The position numbers were made by a program, and so were the translations under genes. Of a DNA stretch of 64,000 nt, positions 43,059 through 52,770 are shown piece by piece. Numbering within the stretch: position 1 is the first letter of the stretch; each line of letters starts with the position of its first letter. The stretch is from contig NZ_JNKR01000008.1 in NCBI RefSeq assembly GCF_000702905.1, forward strand, positions 1 through 64,000. The letters are read 5' to 3'. The notes under the pieces were generated by a model that did not search any database, was not told the origin of the DNA, and saw only the letters and a program-made list of their open reading frames with translations. Source of the DNA: Mitsuokella jalaludinii DSM 13811. GTDB lineage: Bacteria > Bacillota > Negativicutes > Selenomonadales > Selenomonadaceae.

Positions 43059-43685
43059 TCAGAAGAACGGCATCAGGAGCAGCACGAAGATCTGCCAGAT
43101 GAGGCGCTGCAGCGGGATGAAGATCATGCTGAGGACCGGCGTCATGATGAGCGCGATGAGGATGAGGAAGCTGTAGCGCTCGAGGCGCGCGTAGCGGTAG
43201 GCCAGCCTCGGCGGCAGCAGCTGCATCAGGACGTGCGAGCCGTCGAGCGGCGGCAGCGGGATGAGGTTGAAGATGGCGAAGTTGATGTTGTAGATGATGA
43301 TGAGCTGGAAGACCTGGTAGACGCCGAAGCTCAGGTGGCCCATGGTGCTCTTGAGGACGAGCAACGCGACGAGCGCGAGGAAGGCCGTCACGAGGTTGGC
43401 CGCGGGGCCTGCGAGCGAGACGAGGATGTCGTCGCGGCGCGGCTTCCTGAAGTTGCGCGGGTCGATGATGACGGGCTTGGCCCAGCCGAAGCGCACGAGG
43501 AAGAGCATGATGAGGCCGACCGGGTCGATGTGGGCCGCGGGGTTGAGCGTCAGGCGGCCCATGAGCATCGGCGTCCTGTCGCCGAGGGCGACGGCCACGC
43601 GCGCGTGCGCGTACTCGTGGATGACCATCGCGATGATCAGGCCCGGGATGCCCGCGATGAGGTCGAGCGGATTGAAATCAAACAT
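43059..43685 (-). CDS. Site-2 protease family (M50) membrane metalloprotease
   Basis: The 208-residue protein has about five membrane segments and the zinc motif MVIHEYAHARVAVALGD (HExxH), with the third ligand region NLIPLPPLDGSHVL. This is the small YwhC/RseP-like group of intramembrane proteases without PDZ domain. Its substrate is unknown. It stands between a NUDIX gene and scpA on the same strand, an arrangement common in Firmicutes. Confidence 0.9.
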   Translation of the reverse strand: MFDFNPLDLIAGIPGLIIAMVIHEYAHARVAVALGDRTPMLMGRLTLNPAAHIDPVGLIMLFLVRFGWAKPVIIDPRNFRKPRRDDILVSLAGPAANLVTAFLALVALLVLKSTMGHLSFGVYQVFQLIIIYNINFAIFNLIPLPPLDGSHVLMQLLPPRLAYRYARLERYSFLILIALIMTPVLSMIFIPLQRLIWQIFVLLLMPFF

Positions 43686-43704
43686 AGATTCTCCTTTACT
43701 TGCT

Positions 43705-44256
43705 TCACTTGGCGGCTTTCTGCTGGGCGGCGAGCATCAGGATGGAGATGACGGACTTCGCGTCGACGATGCGGCCGTCCTGCGCCATGGCCACGGCTTC
43801 TTCCAAGGGCACCTTGACGACGTTGATGAACTCGTCCTCGTCCGTGTGCTGCTTGCCGGCCGTCAGGCCCTCGGCCGCGTAGAGGTGGATCTTCTCGTTC
43901 GAGAAGCCGACCGTCGTCGCGATCGTCGTGAGCTTCGTGATGCGCGCGGCCGTGTAGCCCGTCTCCTCCGAGAGCTCGCGCTCGGCGCAGACGAGCGGGT
44001 CTTCGTCGGGTGCGTCGAGCTTGCCGGCCGGCACCTCGAGCGTCACCTCGCCAATCGGGTAGCGGTACTGGCGCACGAGGATGATGCGGCCGTCCGGCAG
44101 GATGGGGATGACAGACGATGCCCCCGGATGCTTGATCCACTCGCGCGTCGCCTCCTTGCCGTTCGGCAGCTCGACCGTGTCGCGCTTGACGTGGAGCAAG
44201 ACGCCGTCAAAGATATCTTCGCTGCTGACTTTCTTCTCGATCAGATCCTCATACAT
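43705..44256 (-). CDS. NUDIX hydrolase, ADP-ribose pyrophosphatase type
   Basis: AGGAGG nine bases before the ATG at 44256 sets the start (183 residues); ATGs further up are too close to it. The Nudix box reads GKLDAPDEDPLVCAERELSEETGY, interrupted here only by listing limits (it starts at about residue 85). The preceding VRQYRYPIGEVTLEVPAG is typical of ADP-ribose pyrophosphatases. It would clear ADP-ribose or related compounds. It precedes the M50 protease. Confidence 0.9.
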   Translation of the reverse strand: MYEDLIEKKVSSEDIFDGVLLHVKRDTVELPNGKEATREWIKHPGASSVIPILPDGRIILVRQYRYPIGEVTLEVPAGKLDAPDEDPLVCAERELSEETGYTAARITKLTTIATTVGFSNEKIHLYAAEGLTAGKQHTDEDEFINVVKVPLEEAVAMAQDGRIVDAKSVISILMLAAQQKAAK

Positions 44257-44370
44257 AACCATTGACCTCCTAAACAAGACTATCTATCTTACTTATCAAT
44301 CTATCAATCATGCTTCACATGACTCATTGCCCGTATCATACCATCGCAAGATGAGAAAAAGCGGGAAAAC

Positions 44371-46089
44371 TCACGAGCTGGCCTCCCGGCGGAAGGCGTC
44401 CTTCTTCATCTTCGCGTGCGAGACCATCTCGCGCGCGTTGTCGAGCGAGGCGGTCGTCATGTCGGCGCCTGAGGCCATGCGCGCGATCTCGCTGATGCGC
44501 TCGCGCTCGGAGAGCGGGCGGATCTGCGTCGCCGTCGTGCCCTCCTCGGTGCGCTTCGAGATGTAGAGATGCGCGTCGGCCATGCAGGCGATCTGCGGCA
44601 GGTGCGTGATGCAGAGCACCTGCTTGTACTGCGCGACGAGGGCGATGCGCTCGGCGACCATCTGGGCCGTGCGGCCGCCGATGCCCGTGTCGATCTCATC
44701 GAAGACCATGCTCGGCACGGACGAGTCGCGCGAGGAGGCGACCGTCTTGATGGCGAGCGCGATGCGCGAGAGCTCGCCTCCGGAGGCGACTCTCTGCAGT
44801 GGCTTTTCCGCCTCGCCGGGGTTGGCCGAGAAGAACATGGCGACTTCGTCGCGCCCCCGGGGGCCGTAGTCTGCGGCCGGCTCCACGCGGATGGCGAGCT
44901 GTGCCTTCGGCATGCCGAGCGCGAAGAGCTGCTCTTCGATGGCCGAGGAAAGGTCCTTGGCCGCGGCTCTGCGCAGCTCCGTCAGGGCAGCCGCCTTCTT
45001 CCCCAGCTCCTTCTCGAGCACGGCGATCTCCTTTTCGAGCGCGGCGATGTCCTCGTCGTAGTTCTCGATCTCTGAAAGCTCGCGCTCGACTTTTTCCTGA
45101 TGCGCGAGCACATCGCCAAGCGTCGCGCCGTACTTCTTGCAGAGGCGGTAGATGACGTCCATGCGGCTCTGCAGCTGGTCGAGGCGCGCGGGGCTGAACT
45201 CGACGCTCTCGCCGTAGTCGCGCAGCTCGTACGAGGCCTCCTGCAGGGAGATGTAGGCCTCCTCGACCATCTTCTGGGCATTCGCGAGCGCATCGTCGAA
45301 GCGGCTGATGTCCTCGAGGTCCTTCTTGACCTGCGAGAGCGCGGGCAGGACGCCGAGACCGCTGCCGCCGCCCCCCTCGAGGAGCTCGTACGATTCCTCG
45401 ATGGAGCCGACGATCTTCTCGGCGTGCGAGAGCTTGCGGATCTCCGCCTCGAGCGCTTCGTCCTCGCCCGCCTTGAGGTTGGCCTCGGAGATCTCCTTGT
45501 CCTGCCAGTGCAGCATATCGAGGCGCTGCGCGTACTCGCGCGAGGCCTGCTGCTTCTCCTCGTAGGCCTTCTTCTTCTCGCGCCACTCGCGGTAGGCGCA
45601 CTCATAGGCGGCCAGCGCCTCGGCGACGTCGGGGTCGTAGCCGTCGAGCAGATGGAACTGGTTCTCCTCCTTGAGAAGCGCGAGGTTCTCGTTCTGCCCG
45701 TGGATATCGACGAGGTAGGCGCCGATCTGGCGCAGGATGGCCAGCGTGACGTGGCAGCCGTTGACGAGCGCCGTGCTGCGGCCCGCCCGCGTGAGCTGCC
45801 GCGTGATGATGAGCTCCTTGTCCGAGTCGTCGATGGCCTGCTGCGTCAAAAGCTCGTGCAGGCCGAGCGACTCGTCCTCGAGTGAGAATACCGCCTCAAC
45901 GCGCAGCCAGTCGCAGCCGGAGCGCACCATGTCGGCCGACATGCGCGCGCCGAGCACGGCGCCGAGCGAGTCGATGAGGATGGACTTGCCCGCGCCCGTC
46001 TCGCCGGTCAGGATGTTGAGGCCGGACTGGAACTCCACCTGCACGTGCTCGAGCAGCGCGAAGTTCCAGACCGTCAGTGATTTCAACAT
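44371..46089 (-). CDS. recN: DNA repair protein RecN
   Basis: The 572-residue SMC-like protein has Walker A LTGETGAGKSILIDSL at the N-terminus and RVASGGELSRIALAIK signature plus Walker B VFDEIDTGIGG at the C-terminus, with a coiled coil between (about residues 160-380). It holds broken DNA ends during recombination repair. A GGGGSG stretch near residue 240 breaks the coil. It lies downstream of argR, the usual Firmicute neighbour. Confidence 0.96.
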   Translation of the reverse strand: MLKSLTVWNFALLEHVQVEFQSGLNILTGETGAGKSILIDSLGAVLGARMSADMVRSGCDWLRVEAVFSLEDESLGLHELLTQQAIDDSDKELIITRQLTRAGRSTALVNGCHVTLAILRQIGAYLVDIHGQNENLALLKEENQFHLLDGYDPDVAEALAAYECAYREWREKKKAYEEKQQASREYAQRLDMLHWQDKEISEANLKAGEDEALEAEIRKLSHAEKIVGSIEESYELLEGGGGSGLGVLPALSQVKKDLEDISRFDDALANAQKMVEEAYISLQEASYELRDYGESVEFSPARLDQLQSRMDVIYRLCKKYGATLGDVLAHQEKVERELSEIENYDEDIAALEKEIAVLEKELGKKAAALTELRRAAAKDLSSAIEEQLFALGMPKAQLAIRVEPAADYGPRGRDEVAMFFSANPGEAEKPLQRVASGGELSRIALAIKTVASSRDSSVPSMVFDEIDTGIGGRTAQMVAERIALVAQYKQVLCITHLPQIACMADAHLYISKRTEEGTTATQIRPLSERERISEIARMASGADMTTASLDNAREMVSHAKMKKDAFRREASS

Positions 46090-46122
46090 AGAATGTACTT
46101 CCTCCTACTATGCCCTGCCCGC

Positions 46123-46584
46123 TCAGTCCTGCAGCATGTCGAGGATGCGCTTGCGGACGACGGGGGCCGTCTCCTTGGGCTTGATGACGACGAGGATGCT
46201 GTCGTCGCCGGCGACCGTGCCGATGATCTCCGGCCACTTGCAGTAGTCGAGCGCGGCGGCCACGGTGTTCGCGCCGCCCGGCAGCGTGCGCACGACGAGG
46301 ATGTTCTCGCTGTAGTCGCAGTCGACGATCGTGTCGTTGAAGACGCGGCGCATGCGCTCCTTCGTGAAGGCGTAATTCTCCTGCGCCGGCAGCGCGTAGC
46401 GGTAGCGGCCGTCGCCCGTCGGCACCTTAATGAGCATGAGCTCCTTGATATCGCGCGAGACCGTCGCCTGCGTGACGGCGATGCGCCGCTTGCGCAGCTG
46501 TGCCGCCAGCTCGTCCTGCGTCTCGATGATCTCATGGCGGATGATCTCGCGGATCAGCTCCAGTCGTCTTTCTTTCATCAACAT
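46123..46584 (-). CDS. argR: Arginine repressor
   Basis: The 153-residue protein has the N-terminal winged helix (RRLELIREIIRHEIIETQDE, with VTQATVSRDIKELMLIKV as recognition region) and the C-terminal hexamer domain with GTVAGDDSILVVIKPKE, which binds arginine. It represses arginine synthesis genes and may activate catabolism. No ARG box was searched for here. The start at 46584 follows GGAAGG; the next ATG at 46578 is also possible. It lies between nadK and recN. Confidence 0.95.
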   Translation of the reverse strand: MLMKERRLELIREIIRHEIIETQDELAAQLRKRRIAVTQATVSRDIKELMLIKVPTGDGRYRYALPAQENYAFTKERMRRVFNDTIVDCDYSENILVVRTLPGGANTVAAALDYCKWPEIIGTVAGDDSILVVIKPKETAPVVRKRILDMLQD

Positions 46585-46656
46585 ACCTGCCTTCCTTCTT
46601 TATGCTTTATGCATTTTCTTTACGCACTTTACGCAATCTTGCGCAGTCACAGGGGT

Positions 46657-47511
46657 CTACTCGCCTGCGGGACGCCAGAGCTTCGTGCGCAGGATCTGGT
46701 AGTAGTCCTTGTCCTCGAACTTGATGATCTCCGCCTGTGCCTCCGACTTCCTGACGACGACCTCGTCGCCCGGCAGCAGCCGGTAGCAGACCTGCCCGTC
46801 GAAGGTGACGATGATGTCCTGCGGGATGGAGGCGATCGCGACGTGCACGGCGTCGTCCTCCTGGATGATCAGCGGGCGGATGTTGAAGGTGTGCGCGCAG
46901 ATCGGGGTGACGATGAGCGCGCGGACATTCGGGTTCACGATGGGGCCGCCGGCCGACAGCGAGTAGGCCGTCGAGCCCGTCGGCGACGAGATGATGATGC
47001 CGTCGGCCTTGCAGTCGAGCAGATGGCTCTCGTTGATCGAGAGGCCGAGGTGCAGCATGCGCGCGACGCCGCCCTTGACGACGATGTCGTTGATGGCGTG
47101 GCCGAGGAAGCGCTCCTTGCCGCCCGAGATGACGGAGCCCGCGAGCAGCAGGCGGTGCTCGATGCGGTAGTCGCCGTCGAGGAGTTTCTGCAATTTCTTC
47201 TCGAGCTCGTGGAGCTCGATGTCGGCCATGAAGCCGAGCGTGCCGATGTTGACGCCGCAGACGGGCACGGCGTGGTGGCTGTAGCGCCGGCAGACGCCCA
47301 AGAGCGTGCCATCGCCGCCGATGCTCAGCGCGATGTCTGTCTTGATGTTCTCGATGTCGGTGACGCCGTAGCCCGCGTGCTGGAAGATGCGCGCCTCCTC
47401 CACCGGCATGATGATGCGCACCGCCTTGTCCGCATAGAAGTCGAGGATGCGCTGCAGGACCCGCGGGGCCTCCGGCTTATTCGTATTCGGGAAAACTGCT
47501 ATCGTCAGCAT
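46657..47511 (-). CDS. nadK: NAD kinase
   Basis: The 284-residue protein shows the NadK motifs SIGGDGTLLGVCRRYS, NIGTLGFMADIELHE and SSPTGSTAYSLSAGGPIV. It phosphorylates NAD to NADP in the cytosol. The end DKDYYQILRTKLWRPAGE closes a complete domain. It stands between tlyA and argR, 51 bases after tlyA, in the conserved recN-argR-nadK-tlyA run. Confidence 0.95.
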   Translation of the reverse strand: MLTIAVFPNTNKPEAPRVLQRILDFYADKAVRIIMPVEEARIFQHAGYGVTDIENIKTDIALSIGGDGTLLGVCRRYSHHAVPVCGVNIGTLGFMADIELHELEKKLQKLLDGDYRIEHRLLLAGSVISGGKERFLGHAINDIVVKGGVARMLHLGLSINESHLLDCKADGIIISSPTGSTAYSLSAGGPIVNPNVRALIVTPICAHTFNIRPLIIQEDDAVHVAIASIPQDIIVTFDGQVCYRLLPGDEVVVRKSEAQAEIIKFEDKDYYQILRTKLWRPAGE

Positions 47512-47562
47512 AGAATCTCCTCTCTGCCATGGCCCAGCTCCGCTTGGGCGTCTGGCAATGGA

Positions 47563-48369
47563 TTAATGATCCAGGTCCGCATGGGCCTCGGCGACGACTT
47601 CCTGCAGCCGCTCCTCTGTCACCGTGTCTTCGCCTGCTGCGCGCGTGAGGTAGATGAGGTACTCGATATTGCCCTCGGGCCCCTTGACGGGCGAGTACGT
47701 CAGCGCGAGCGGGCAGAAGCCAATCTCTCGCGCGAAGGCCGTGACCTTGCGGATGACTTCCTCGTGGACGGCGGGGTCGCGCACGACGCCCTTCTTGCCG
47801 ACGTTCTCGCGGCCCGCCTCGAACTGCGGCTTGATGAGCGCAACGATCTCGCCCGTCTCCTTGAGCAGGGTGTAGGCGACGGGCAGGACCTTCGTCAGCG
47901 AGATGAAGGCGACGTCGATGGAGGCAAAGTCGAGGGGCTCGCCGATCATCTCCGGCGTGACTGTGCGGATGTTCGTGCGCTCCATGTTGCGGACGCGCGC
48001 GTCGGTGCGCAGCTTCCAGGCCAGCTGGCCGTAGCCGACATCGATGGCGTAGACCTTCTTCGCGCCGTTCTGCAGCATGCAGTCAGTGAAGCCGCCCGTC
48101 GAGGCGCCTATGTCGGCCGCTGCCTTGTCCTGCAGCCGCACGCCGAATTCCTTCATCGCCTTCTCGAGCTTGAGGCCGCCGCGGCTGACGTAGGGGATGT
48201 CGTGGCCGAGCAGCCGTATCTCGGCCTCGGCCTTGACCGTCGTGCCGGCCTTGTCGATCTTCTGCCCGTCGACGAGGACCTCGCCCGCCATGATCATGCG
48301 CTTCGCGCGCTCGCGGCTGCCGGCCAGTCCCCGCTCAACGAGCAGGATATCCAATCGTTCTTTTGCCAT
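47563..48369 (-). CDS. tlyA: TlyA-family rRNA 2'-O-methyltransferase
   Basis: The 268-residue protein begins with an S4 RNA-binding domain (RLDILLVERGLAGSRERAKR) and continues with an FtsJ-like methyltransferase (AADIGASTGGFTDCMLQNGA, the SAM site, with KVYAIDVGYGQLAWKLR). Members methylate ribose in rRNA and were first named as haemolysins. It follows dxs with 46 bases between. Confidence 0.94.
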   Translation of the reverse strand: MAKERLDILLVERGLAGSRERAKRMIMAGEVLVDGQKIDKAGTTVKAEAEIRLLGHDIPYVSRGGLKLEKAMKEFGVRLQDKAAADIGASTGGFTDCMLQNGAKKVYAIDVGYGQLAWKLRTDARVRNMERTNIRTVTPEMIGEPLDFASIDVAFISLTKVLPVAYTLLKETGEIVALIKPQFEAGRENVGKKGVVRDPAVHEEVIRKVTAFAREIGFCPLALTYSPVKGPEGNIEYLIYLTRAAGEDTVTEERLQEVVAEAHADLDH

Positions 48370-48415
48370 TCGCTTACCCTTCTCTTTCTCTCAACTATCC
48401 TGTATCATGCCTGTA

Positions 48416-50305
48416 TCATGCGTTCTCGTCCAGCTGGCTCAGCCGCTCGCGGATGCGCTCGGCCATCTCATCGGGCTGCAGGCCGCAGAGCGATAAGAGC
48501 TCACAGCGCGTGCCCTGCTCGATGAAGCGGTCGGGGATGCCGAAGCGCAAAAGCGGCACCTCGATGCCGTGATCCGCGAGGTATTCGGCCACGGCCGAGC
48601 CGAAGCCGCCCGCGAGCACATTCTCCTCGGCCGTGATGAGGAGCCTTTTCGTCCGGGCCATCTCGCCGAGCAGCTCTGTATCGAGCGGCTTGATGAAGCG
48701 CATGTTGACGACGGCCGCCTCGATGCCCTCCTCTTTGAGGATGGCGGCTGCTTCCTTTGCCTTCTCGACCATCGTGCCGACGGCCAGGAAGGCGATTGTG
48801 CCCTCCTCCTGCAGCACTTCGGCCTTGCCGACGGGCAAGGTCTCTAGCGAGTCCGTGAGCGGCACGCCGAGGCCGGCGCCGCGCGGGTAGCGCACGGCAG
48901 CGGGCCCCTCTATCGCGATGGCTGTCGCGAGCATATGGCGAAGCTCCTCCTCGTCCTTTGGCGCCATGACGCACATGTTGGGCATCTGGCGCAGGTACGA
49001 GAGGTCGAAGACGCCGTGATGCGTCGGGCCGTCCTCGCCGACGAGGCCGGCGCGGTCGAGGCAGAGCGTCACGGGCAGGTTCTGCAGGCAGACATCGTGG
49101 ATGAGCTGGTCGTAGGCGCGCTGCGCGAACGTCGAGTAGAGCGCGATGACGGGGTGCATGCCCGCGGCCGCCATGCCGGCGGCCAGCGTCATCGCGTGCT
49201 CCTCGGCGATGCCGACGTCGAAGAAGCGCTTCGGGTACGCCTGGCCGAAGGCCTTGAGGCCCGTGCCCGACGGCATGGCCGCCGTGATGGCGAGGATGTC
49301 GGGGCGGTCCTTCGCGAGGTCAATCAGCGCCTTGCTGAAGACAGAGGTGTAGGAAGGCGCACAGCCCGCCTTCTTCGCGGACTTGCCCGTGCTCGGGTCG
49401 AAGCAGCCGACGCCGTGGAACTTCTCGGGCGCCTGCTCGGCCGGCTTGTATCCCTTGCCCTTGACGGTGTGGATGTGGATGAGCACGGGGCCCTCCATCT
49501 CCTTGGCGCTCGCCAGCACTTCCTCTAAGAGGCCGATGTTGTGGCCGTCGATCGGGCCGATGTAGTGGAAGCCCATCTCCTCGAACAGGCTGCCCGGCAC
49601 GAGCACGGAGCGCACGCCGTCCTTGAGGTGGCTCGCCGTCTTGTAGACCTTGTCGCCGATGTGCGGGATGCTCATGAGCAGGCTGCCCATGTCGCGCTTG
49701 GCGCGCGCGTACTGCGGCGCGATGCGGATGCGCGAGAGGTACTCGCTCATGGCGCCGACATTGGCGTCGATGGACATCTCGTTGTCGTTGAGGATGACGA
49801 TGAGCTTCGTGCCGAGGTCGCCGGCATTGTTGAGCGCCTCGAACGACTCGCCGCCCGTCAGCGCGCCGTCGCCGATGACGGCGATGACCTGGTTCTTCTC
49901 CCCCTTGGCATCGCGCGCGAGGGCCATGCCGAGGGCCGCCGAGATGGAGGTGCTCGCATGGCCGACGCCGAAGGCGTCGTAGACGGACTCTGAGCGGTTC
50001 GGGAAGCCGGTGATGCCGCCCTTCTTGCGCAGTGTCTTGAACGCATCCCTGCGGCCCGTGAGGATCTTGTGGGTGTAGGCCTGATGGCCGACATCCCAGA
50101 CGAGCTTGTCCTCGGGGAACGAAAAGACGCTGTAGAGCGCGAGCGTCAGTTCCACCGTGCCGAGGTTCGGCGCGAGGTGGCCGCCGTTCTGCGAGACGGT
50201 ATCAATGATGAAATGGCGCAGTTCGGATGCCAGCTGCTCGAGCTCGCGGACCGTGAGCGCCTTGACATCCTCGGGTTTCTCTATGCGGTTGAGCAATGCA
50301 TACAT
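48416..50305 (-). CDS. dxs: 1-deoxy-D-xylulose-5-phosphate synthase
   Basis: GGGGAG seven bases before the ATG at 50305 gives 629 residues. The thiamine diphosphate site is seen in AVIGDGALTGGESFEALNNA, with HLAPNLGTVELTLAL and the transketolase-like LDRAGLVGEDGPTHHGVFD. It condenses pyruvate and glyceraldehyde 3-phosphate, the first step of the non-mevalonate isoprenoid pathway. ispA lies directly upstream, so precursor and prenyl chain synthesis are linked. The undecaprenyl carrier of peptidoglycan and capsule depends on this path. Confidence 0.97.
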   Translation of the reverse strand: MYALLNRIEKPEDVKALTVRELEQLASELRHFIIDTVSQNGGHLAPNLGTVELTLALYSVFSFPEDKLVWDVGHQAYTHKILTGRRDAFKTLRKKGGITGFPNRSESVYDAFGVGHASTSISAALGMALARDAKGEKNQVIAVIGDGALTGGESFEALNNAGDLGTKLIVILNDNEMSIDANVGAMSEYLSRIRIAPQYARAKRDMGSLLMSIPHIGDKVYKTASHLKDGVRSVLVPGSLFEEMGFHYIGPIDGHNIGLLEEVLASAKEMEGPVLIHIHTVKGKGYKPAEQAPEKFHGVGCFDPSTGKSAKKAGCAPSYTSVFSKALIDLAKDRPDILAITAAMPSGTGLKAFGQAYPKRFFDVGIAEEHAMTLAAGMAAAGMHPVIALYSTFAQRAYDQLIHDVCLQNLPVTLCLDRAGLVGEDGPTHHGVFDLSYLRQMPNMCVMAPKDEEELRHMLATAIAIEGPAAVRYPRGAGLGVPLTDSLETLPVGKAEVLQEEGTIAFLAVGTMVEKAKEAAAILKEEGIEAAVVNMRFIKPLDTELLGEMARTKRLLITAEENVLAGGFGSAVAEYLADHGIEVPLLRFGIPDRFIEQGTRCELLSLCGLQPDEMAERIRERLSQLDENA

Positions 50306-50326
50306 GGAAACACTCCCCATCAATTC

Positions 50327-51205
50327 TCAATTCTTTCGCTCGAGCATGTAGCGGACGAGCTGGCGCAGGAAATCGGCTTCAGGGCCGAAAACGGCGAGCG
50401 CCTTGACCGCCTTGTCCACGGTCTCTTCGGCGAGGCGCTGGGCCTCGTCAAGCGAGGTCAGCGTCACGTACGTCGACTTCTCGTTGCGGATGTCGCTGCC
50501 GACCGGCTTGCCGATGAGCTTCTCGTCGCCCGTCACATCGAGGATGTCATCCGTGATCTGGAAGGCAAGGCCGAAGCCCTCGGCATACGAGGTCAGGGCC
50601 GCGAGCTGACCTTCCGTGGCGCCCGCGAGGATGGCGCCGCTTCTTAGGGCGGCGCGGAAGAGCGCGCCCGTCTTGCCCATGTGCATCTTCTGGAGCTCTT
50701 GCATCGGGATGCGGTGGCCCTCCGACTCGAGGTCGATGGCCTGGCCGCCGACCATGCCGTTCATGCCGGCCGCCGTGCTGATCTCCTGCACGACGCGCAA
50801 AAGAGTTGCCGGGTCCGTGTGCTTCTGGCGTGCGATGACCTCGAAGGCGAGCGTCAGGAGCGCATCGCCGGCGAGCACGGCCATGCCGTCGCCGTAGACC
50901 TTGTGGTTCGTCAGCTTGCCGCGGCGGTAGTCGTCGTTGTCCATCGCCGGCAGGTCGTCGTGGATCAGGGAGTACGTGTGGATCATCTCGAGGGCGCAGG
51001 CCGCCGTCAGGTAGTCCGTGCCCTTCGCGCCGACGGCATCGGCCGCCGCCATCAAGAGGATCGGGCGCAGGCGCTTGCCGCCCGCCATGAGGCTGTAGCG
51101 CATCGACTCGGCGAGGCGCGCGTCGAGAGGCGGCTCCTGCTCCAGTTCACGGACGAGCTGCTCTTCGACCAGCTGCTGACGCTCTTTCCAAAGTTCCTTC
51201 AACAT
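50327..51205 (-). CDS. ispA: Farnesyl/geranylgeranyl diphosphate synthase
   Basis: The ATG at 51205 follows GGGGA by eight bases; 292 residues. The two Asp-rich motifs are present: LIHDDLPAMDNDDYRRG and ITDDILDVTGDEKLIGK, along with MAGGKRLRPILLMAAADAVG. It makes C15 or C20 prenyl diphosphate from isopentenyl and dimethylallyl diphosphate. It lies between xseB and dxs with short gaps, as in many Firmicutes. Confidence 0.94.
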   Translation of the reverse strand: MLKELWKERQQLVEEQLVRELEQEPPLDARLAESMRYSLMAGGKRLRPILLMAAADAVGAKGTDYLTAACALEMIHTYSLIHDDLPAMDNDDYRRGKLTNHKVYGDGMAVLAGDALLTLAFEVIARQKHTDPATLLRVVQEISTAAGMNGMVGGQAIDLESEGHRIPMQELQKMHMGKTGALFRAALRSGAILAGATEGQLAALTSYAEGFGLAFQITDDILDVTGDEKLIGKPVGSDIRNEKSTYVTLTSLDEAQRLAEETVDKAVKALAVFGPEADFLRQLVRYMLERKN

Positions 51206-51218
51206 ATCATCATTCCCC

Positions 51219-51461
51219 TTATCCCTCAATATCAAGCTTGCTCTCTTCGACCTTGCCCGTCGCTTCATTCTCCTTGACGAGCAGGTCCATCGTCTGCTCG
51301 GCGCGCTCGAGGGCGCCCATGCAGTTCTTGGCGAGGCCGACGCCCTCGGAGTAATGGCTCATGAGGTCCTTGAGCGTCAGGTCGCCGCCCTCCATCTCCT
51401 TGACGATGGCCTCGAGCTTTTCCAGTGATTCCTCAAACGAGAGCTCTTTCTTTCTTGGCAT
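51219..51461 (-). CDS. xseB: Exodeoxyribonuclease VII small subunit
   Basis: The 80-residue protein has the XseB block LSFEESLEKLEAIVKEMEGG and the coiled second helix (LMSHYSEGVGLAKNCMGALE). AAGGAAG lies nine bases before the ATG at 51461. It binds XseA to form exonuclease VII, which cuts single-stranded DNA. It is located between xseA and ispA, with 13 bases to the latter. Confidence 0.94.
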   Translation of the reverse strand: MPRKKELSFEESLEKLEAIVKEMEGGDLTLKDLMSHYSEGVGLAKNCMGALERAEQTMDLLVKENEATGKVEESKLDIEG

Positions 51462-51492
51462 ATGCAACTTCTTCCTTTCTTTTCCCGCCGGC

Positions 51493-52704
51493 TCACTGCT
51501 CCTGGTTGTCCTCTCCCTGCACCTTTACGGCGCGCGCCGGGATGCGGCCGTCCTTCAGGGTGATGGTGAGGAGGTCGCCTGCCTTTACGGCGCGGACGCT
51601 CGTCAGGGGCGCCCCCTCCTTCTCGACGATGCCGTAGCCCTGGCGCAGGATGTGCACGGGGTTCAGGTAGTCGAGCTGCTGCAGCACGATCTCGAGCGCG
51701 TGGCGCTTCTCCTTCATCTGGCCCTTCATCTGCGACTCGAGCGCGGCAATTGCGCGGTCAAGGCGCTGGGAGCGGCCTGCGAGCAGGAGCTGCGGGTTCT
51801 GCAGGGCGGCGCTGCGGAGGCAGGCCGCGAGGCGCAGGCGCTTCTCCTGCAGCTGGCGCCTCTCCTGCTGCGAGAGGCGCGCCATCAGGCTCTCCGTGTA
51901 GCGCAGGAGCTCTGCTCTGTCCGGCACGGCGAGCTCGGCCGCCTGCGAGGGCGTCGCGGCCCGCTGGTCGCTCGCAAAGTCGGCGAGCGTGAAGTCCGTC
52001 TCGTGGCCGACGGCCGAGATGACGGGAATCTTCGAGGCGTAGATGGCGCGCACGACGGGCTCCTCGTTGAAGGCCCATAGGTCCTCCATCGAGCCGCCGC
52101 CGCGGCCGACGATCAGCACGTCGACGGGGTACTTCTCGTTGAAGAAGGCGATGGCCGCGGCAATCTGCGCGGCTGCCTCCTCGCCCTGGACGAGCACGGG
52201 GCGCAGGACGAGCTGCACCGCGGGCCAGCGGCGCTTCGAGACGTGGTAGATGTCACGCAGCACGGCGCCCGAGATCGAGGTGACGATGCCGATGCGCTTT
52301 GGGAAGCGCGGCAGGGGCTTCTTGTGCGCATCGTCGAAGAGCCCCTCAGATGCGAGTCTCGCCTTGAGCTGCTCGAAGGCGAGCGCAAGGTCGCCCGCGC
52401 CCTCCGGCATCATGTGGTCAGCGTAGAGCTGGTAGACACCGTCGCGCTCGTAGACCGAGATGCTGCCGCTGACGACGACCTGCATGCCGTTCTCCGGTCG
52501 GAAGCGCAGGCCCTGCGCGCGGCTCCGGAACATCACGCACTTGATGGCCGACGCGGCGTCCTTCAGCGTGAAGTAGCAGTGGCCCGAGGCGTAGCAGCGG
52601 AAGTTCGACAGCTCCCCGCGGACCTGGATGCAGCCGAGCACGGGCTCGCGCTGGAACATCCGCTTGATATAGTTCGTGACCTCACTGACGTTGTGTATCC
52701 CCAC
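51493..52704 (-). CDS. xseA: Exodeoxyribonuclease VII large subunit
   Basis: The 403-residue protein starts with the OB-fold domain (VSEVTNYIKRMFQREPVLGC, VRGELSNFRCYASGHCYFTL) and has the nuclease domain GIVTSISGAVLRDIYHVSKR, with IVGRGGGSMEDLWAFNEEP and SAVGHETDFTLADFASD. A coiled coil follows, and the end GDLLTITLKDGRIPARAV is normal. It pairs with XseB. nusB lies upstream across a weak terminator. Confidence 0.95.
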   Translation of the reverse strand: MGIHNVSEVTNYIKRMFQREPVLGCIQVRGELSNFRCYASGHCYFTLKDAASAIKCVMFRSRAQGLRFRPENGMQVVVSGSISVYERDGVYQLYADHMMPEGAGDLALAFEQLKARLASEGLFDDAHKKPLPRFPKRIGIVTSISGAVLRDIYHVSKRRWPAVQLVLRPVLVQGEEAAAQIAAAIAFFNEKYPVDVLIVGRGGGSMEDLWAFNEEPVVRAIYASKIPVISAVGHETDFTLADFASDQRAATPSQAAELAVPDRAELLRYTESLMARLSQQERRQLQEKRLRLAACLRSAALQNPQLLLAGRSQRLDRAIAALESQMKGQMKEKRHALEIVLQQLDYLNPVHILRQGYGIVEKEGAPLTSVRAVKAGDLLTITLKDGRIPARAVKVQGEDNQEQ

Positions 52705-52770
52705 GGCAGCAATCCCCCTTCTCCTGCCTTCTCCTGTCTTTCTTCAGATTCCCGTATTACAAGAAAGAAG

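Noticed and set aside
45369-45376. C run in recN as a phase-variation tract
   Set aside because: Only six bases in very GC-rich coding sequence; expected by chance.
46093-48525. 810-residue plus-strand frame
   Set aside because: It lies opposite argR, nadK and tlyA, which have clear motifs; composition is that of a shadow frame.
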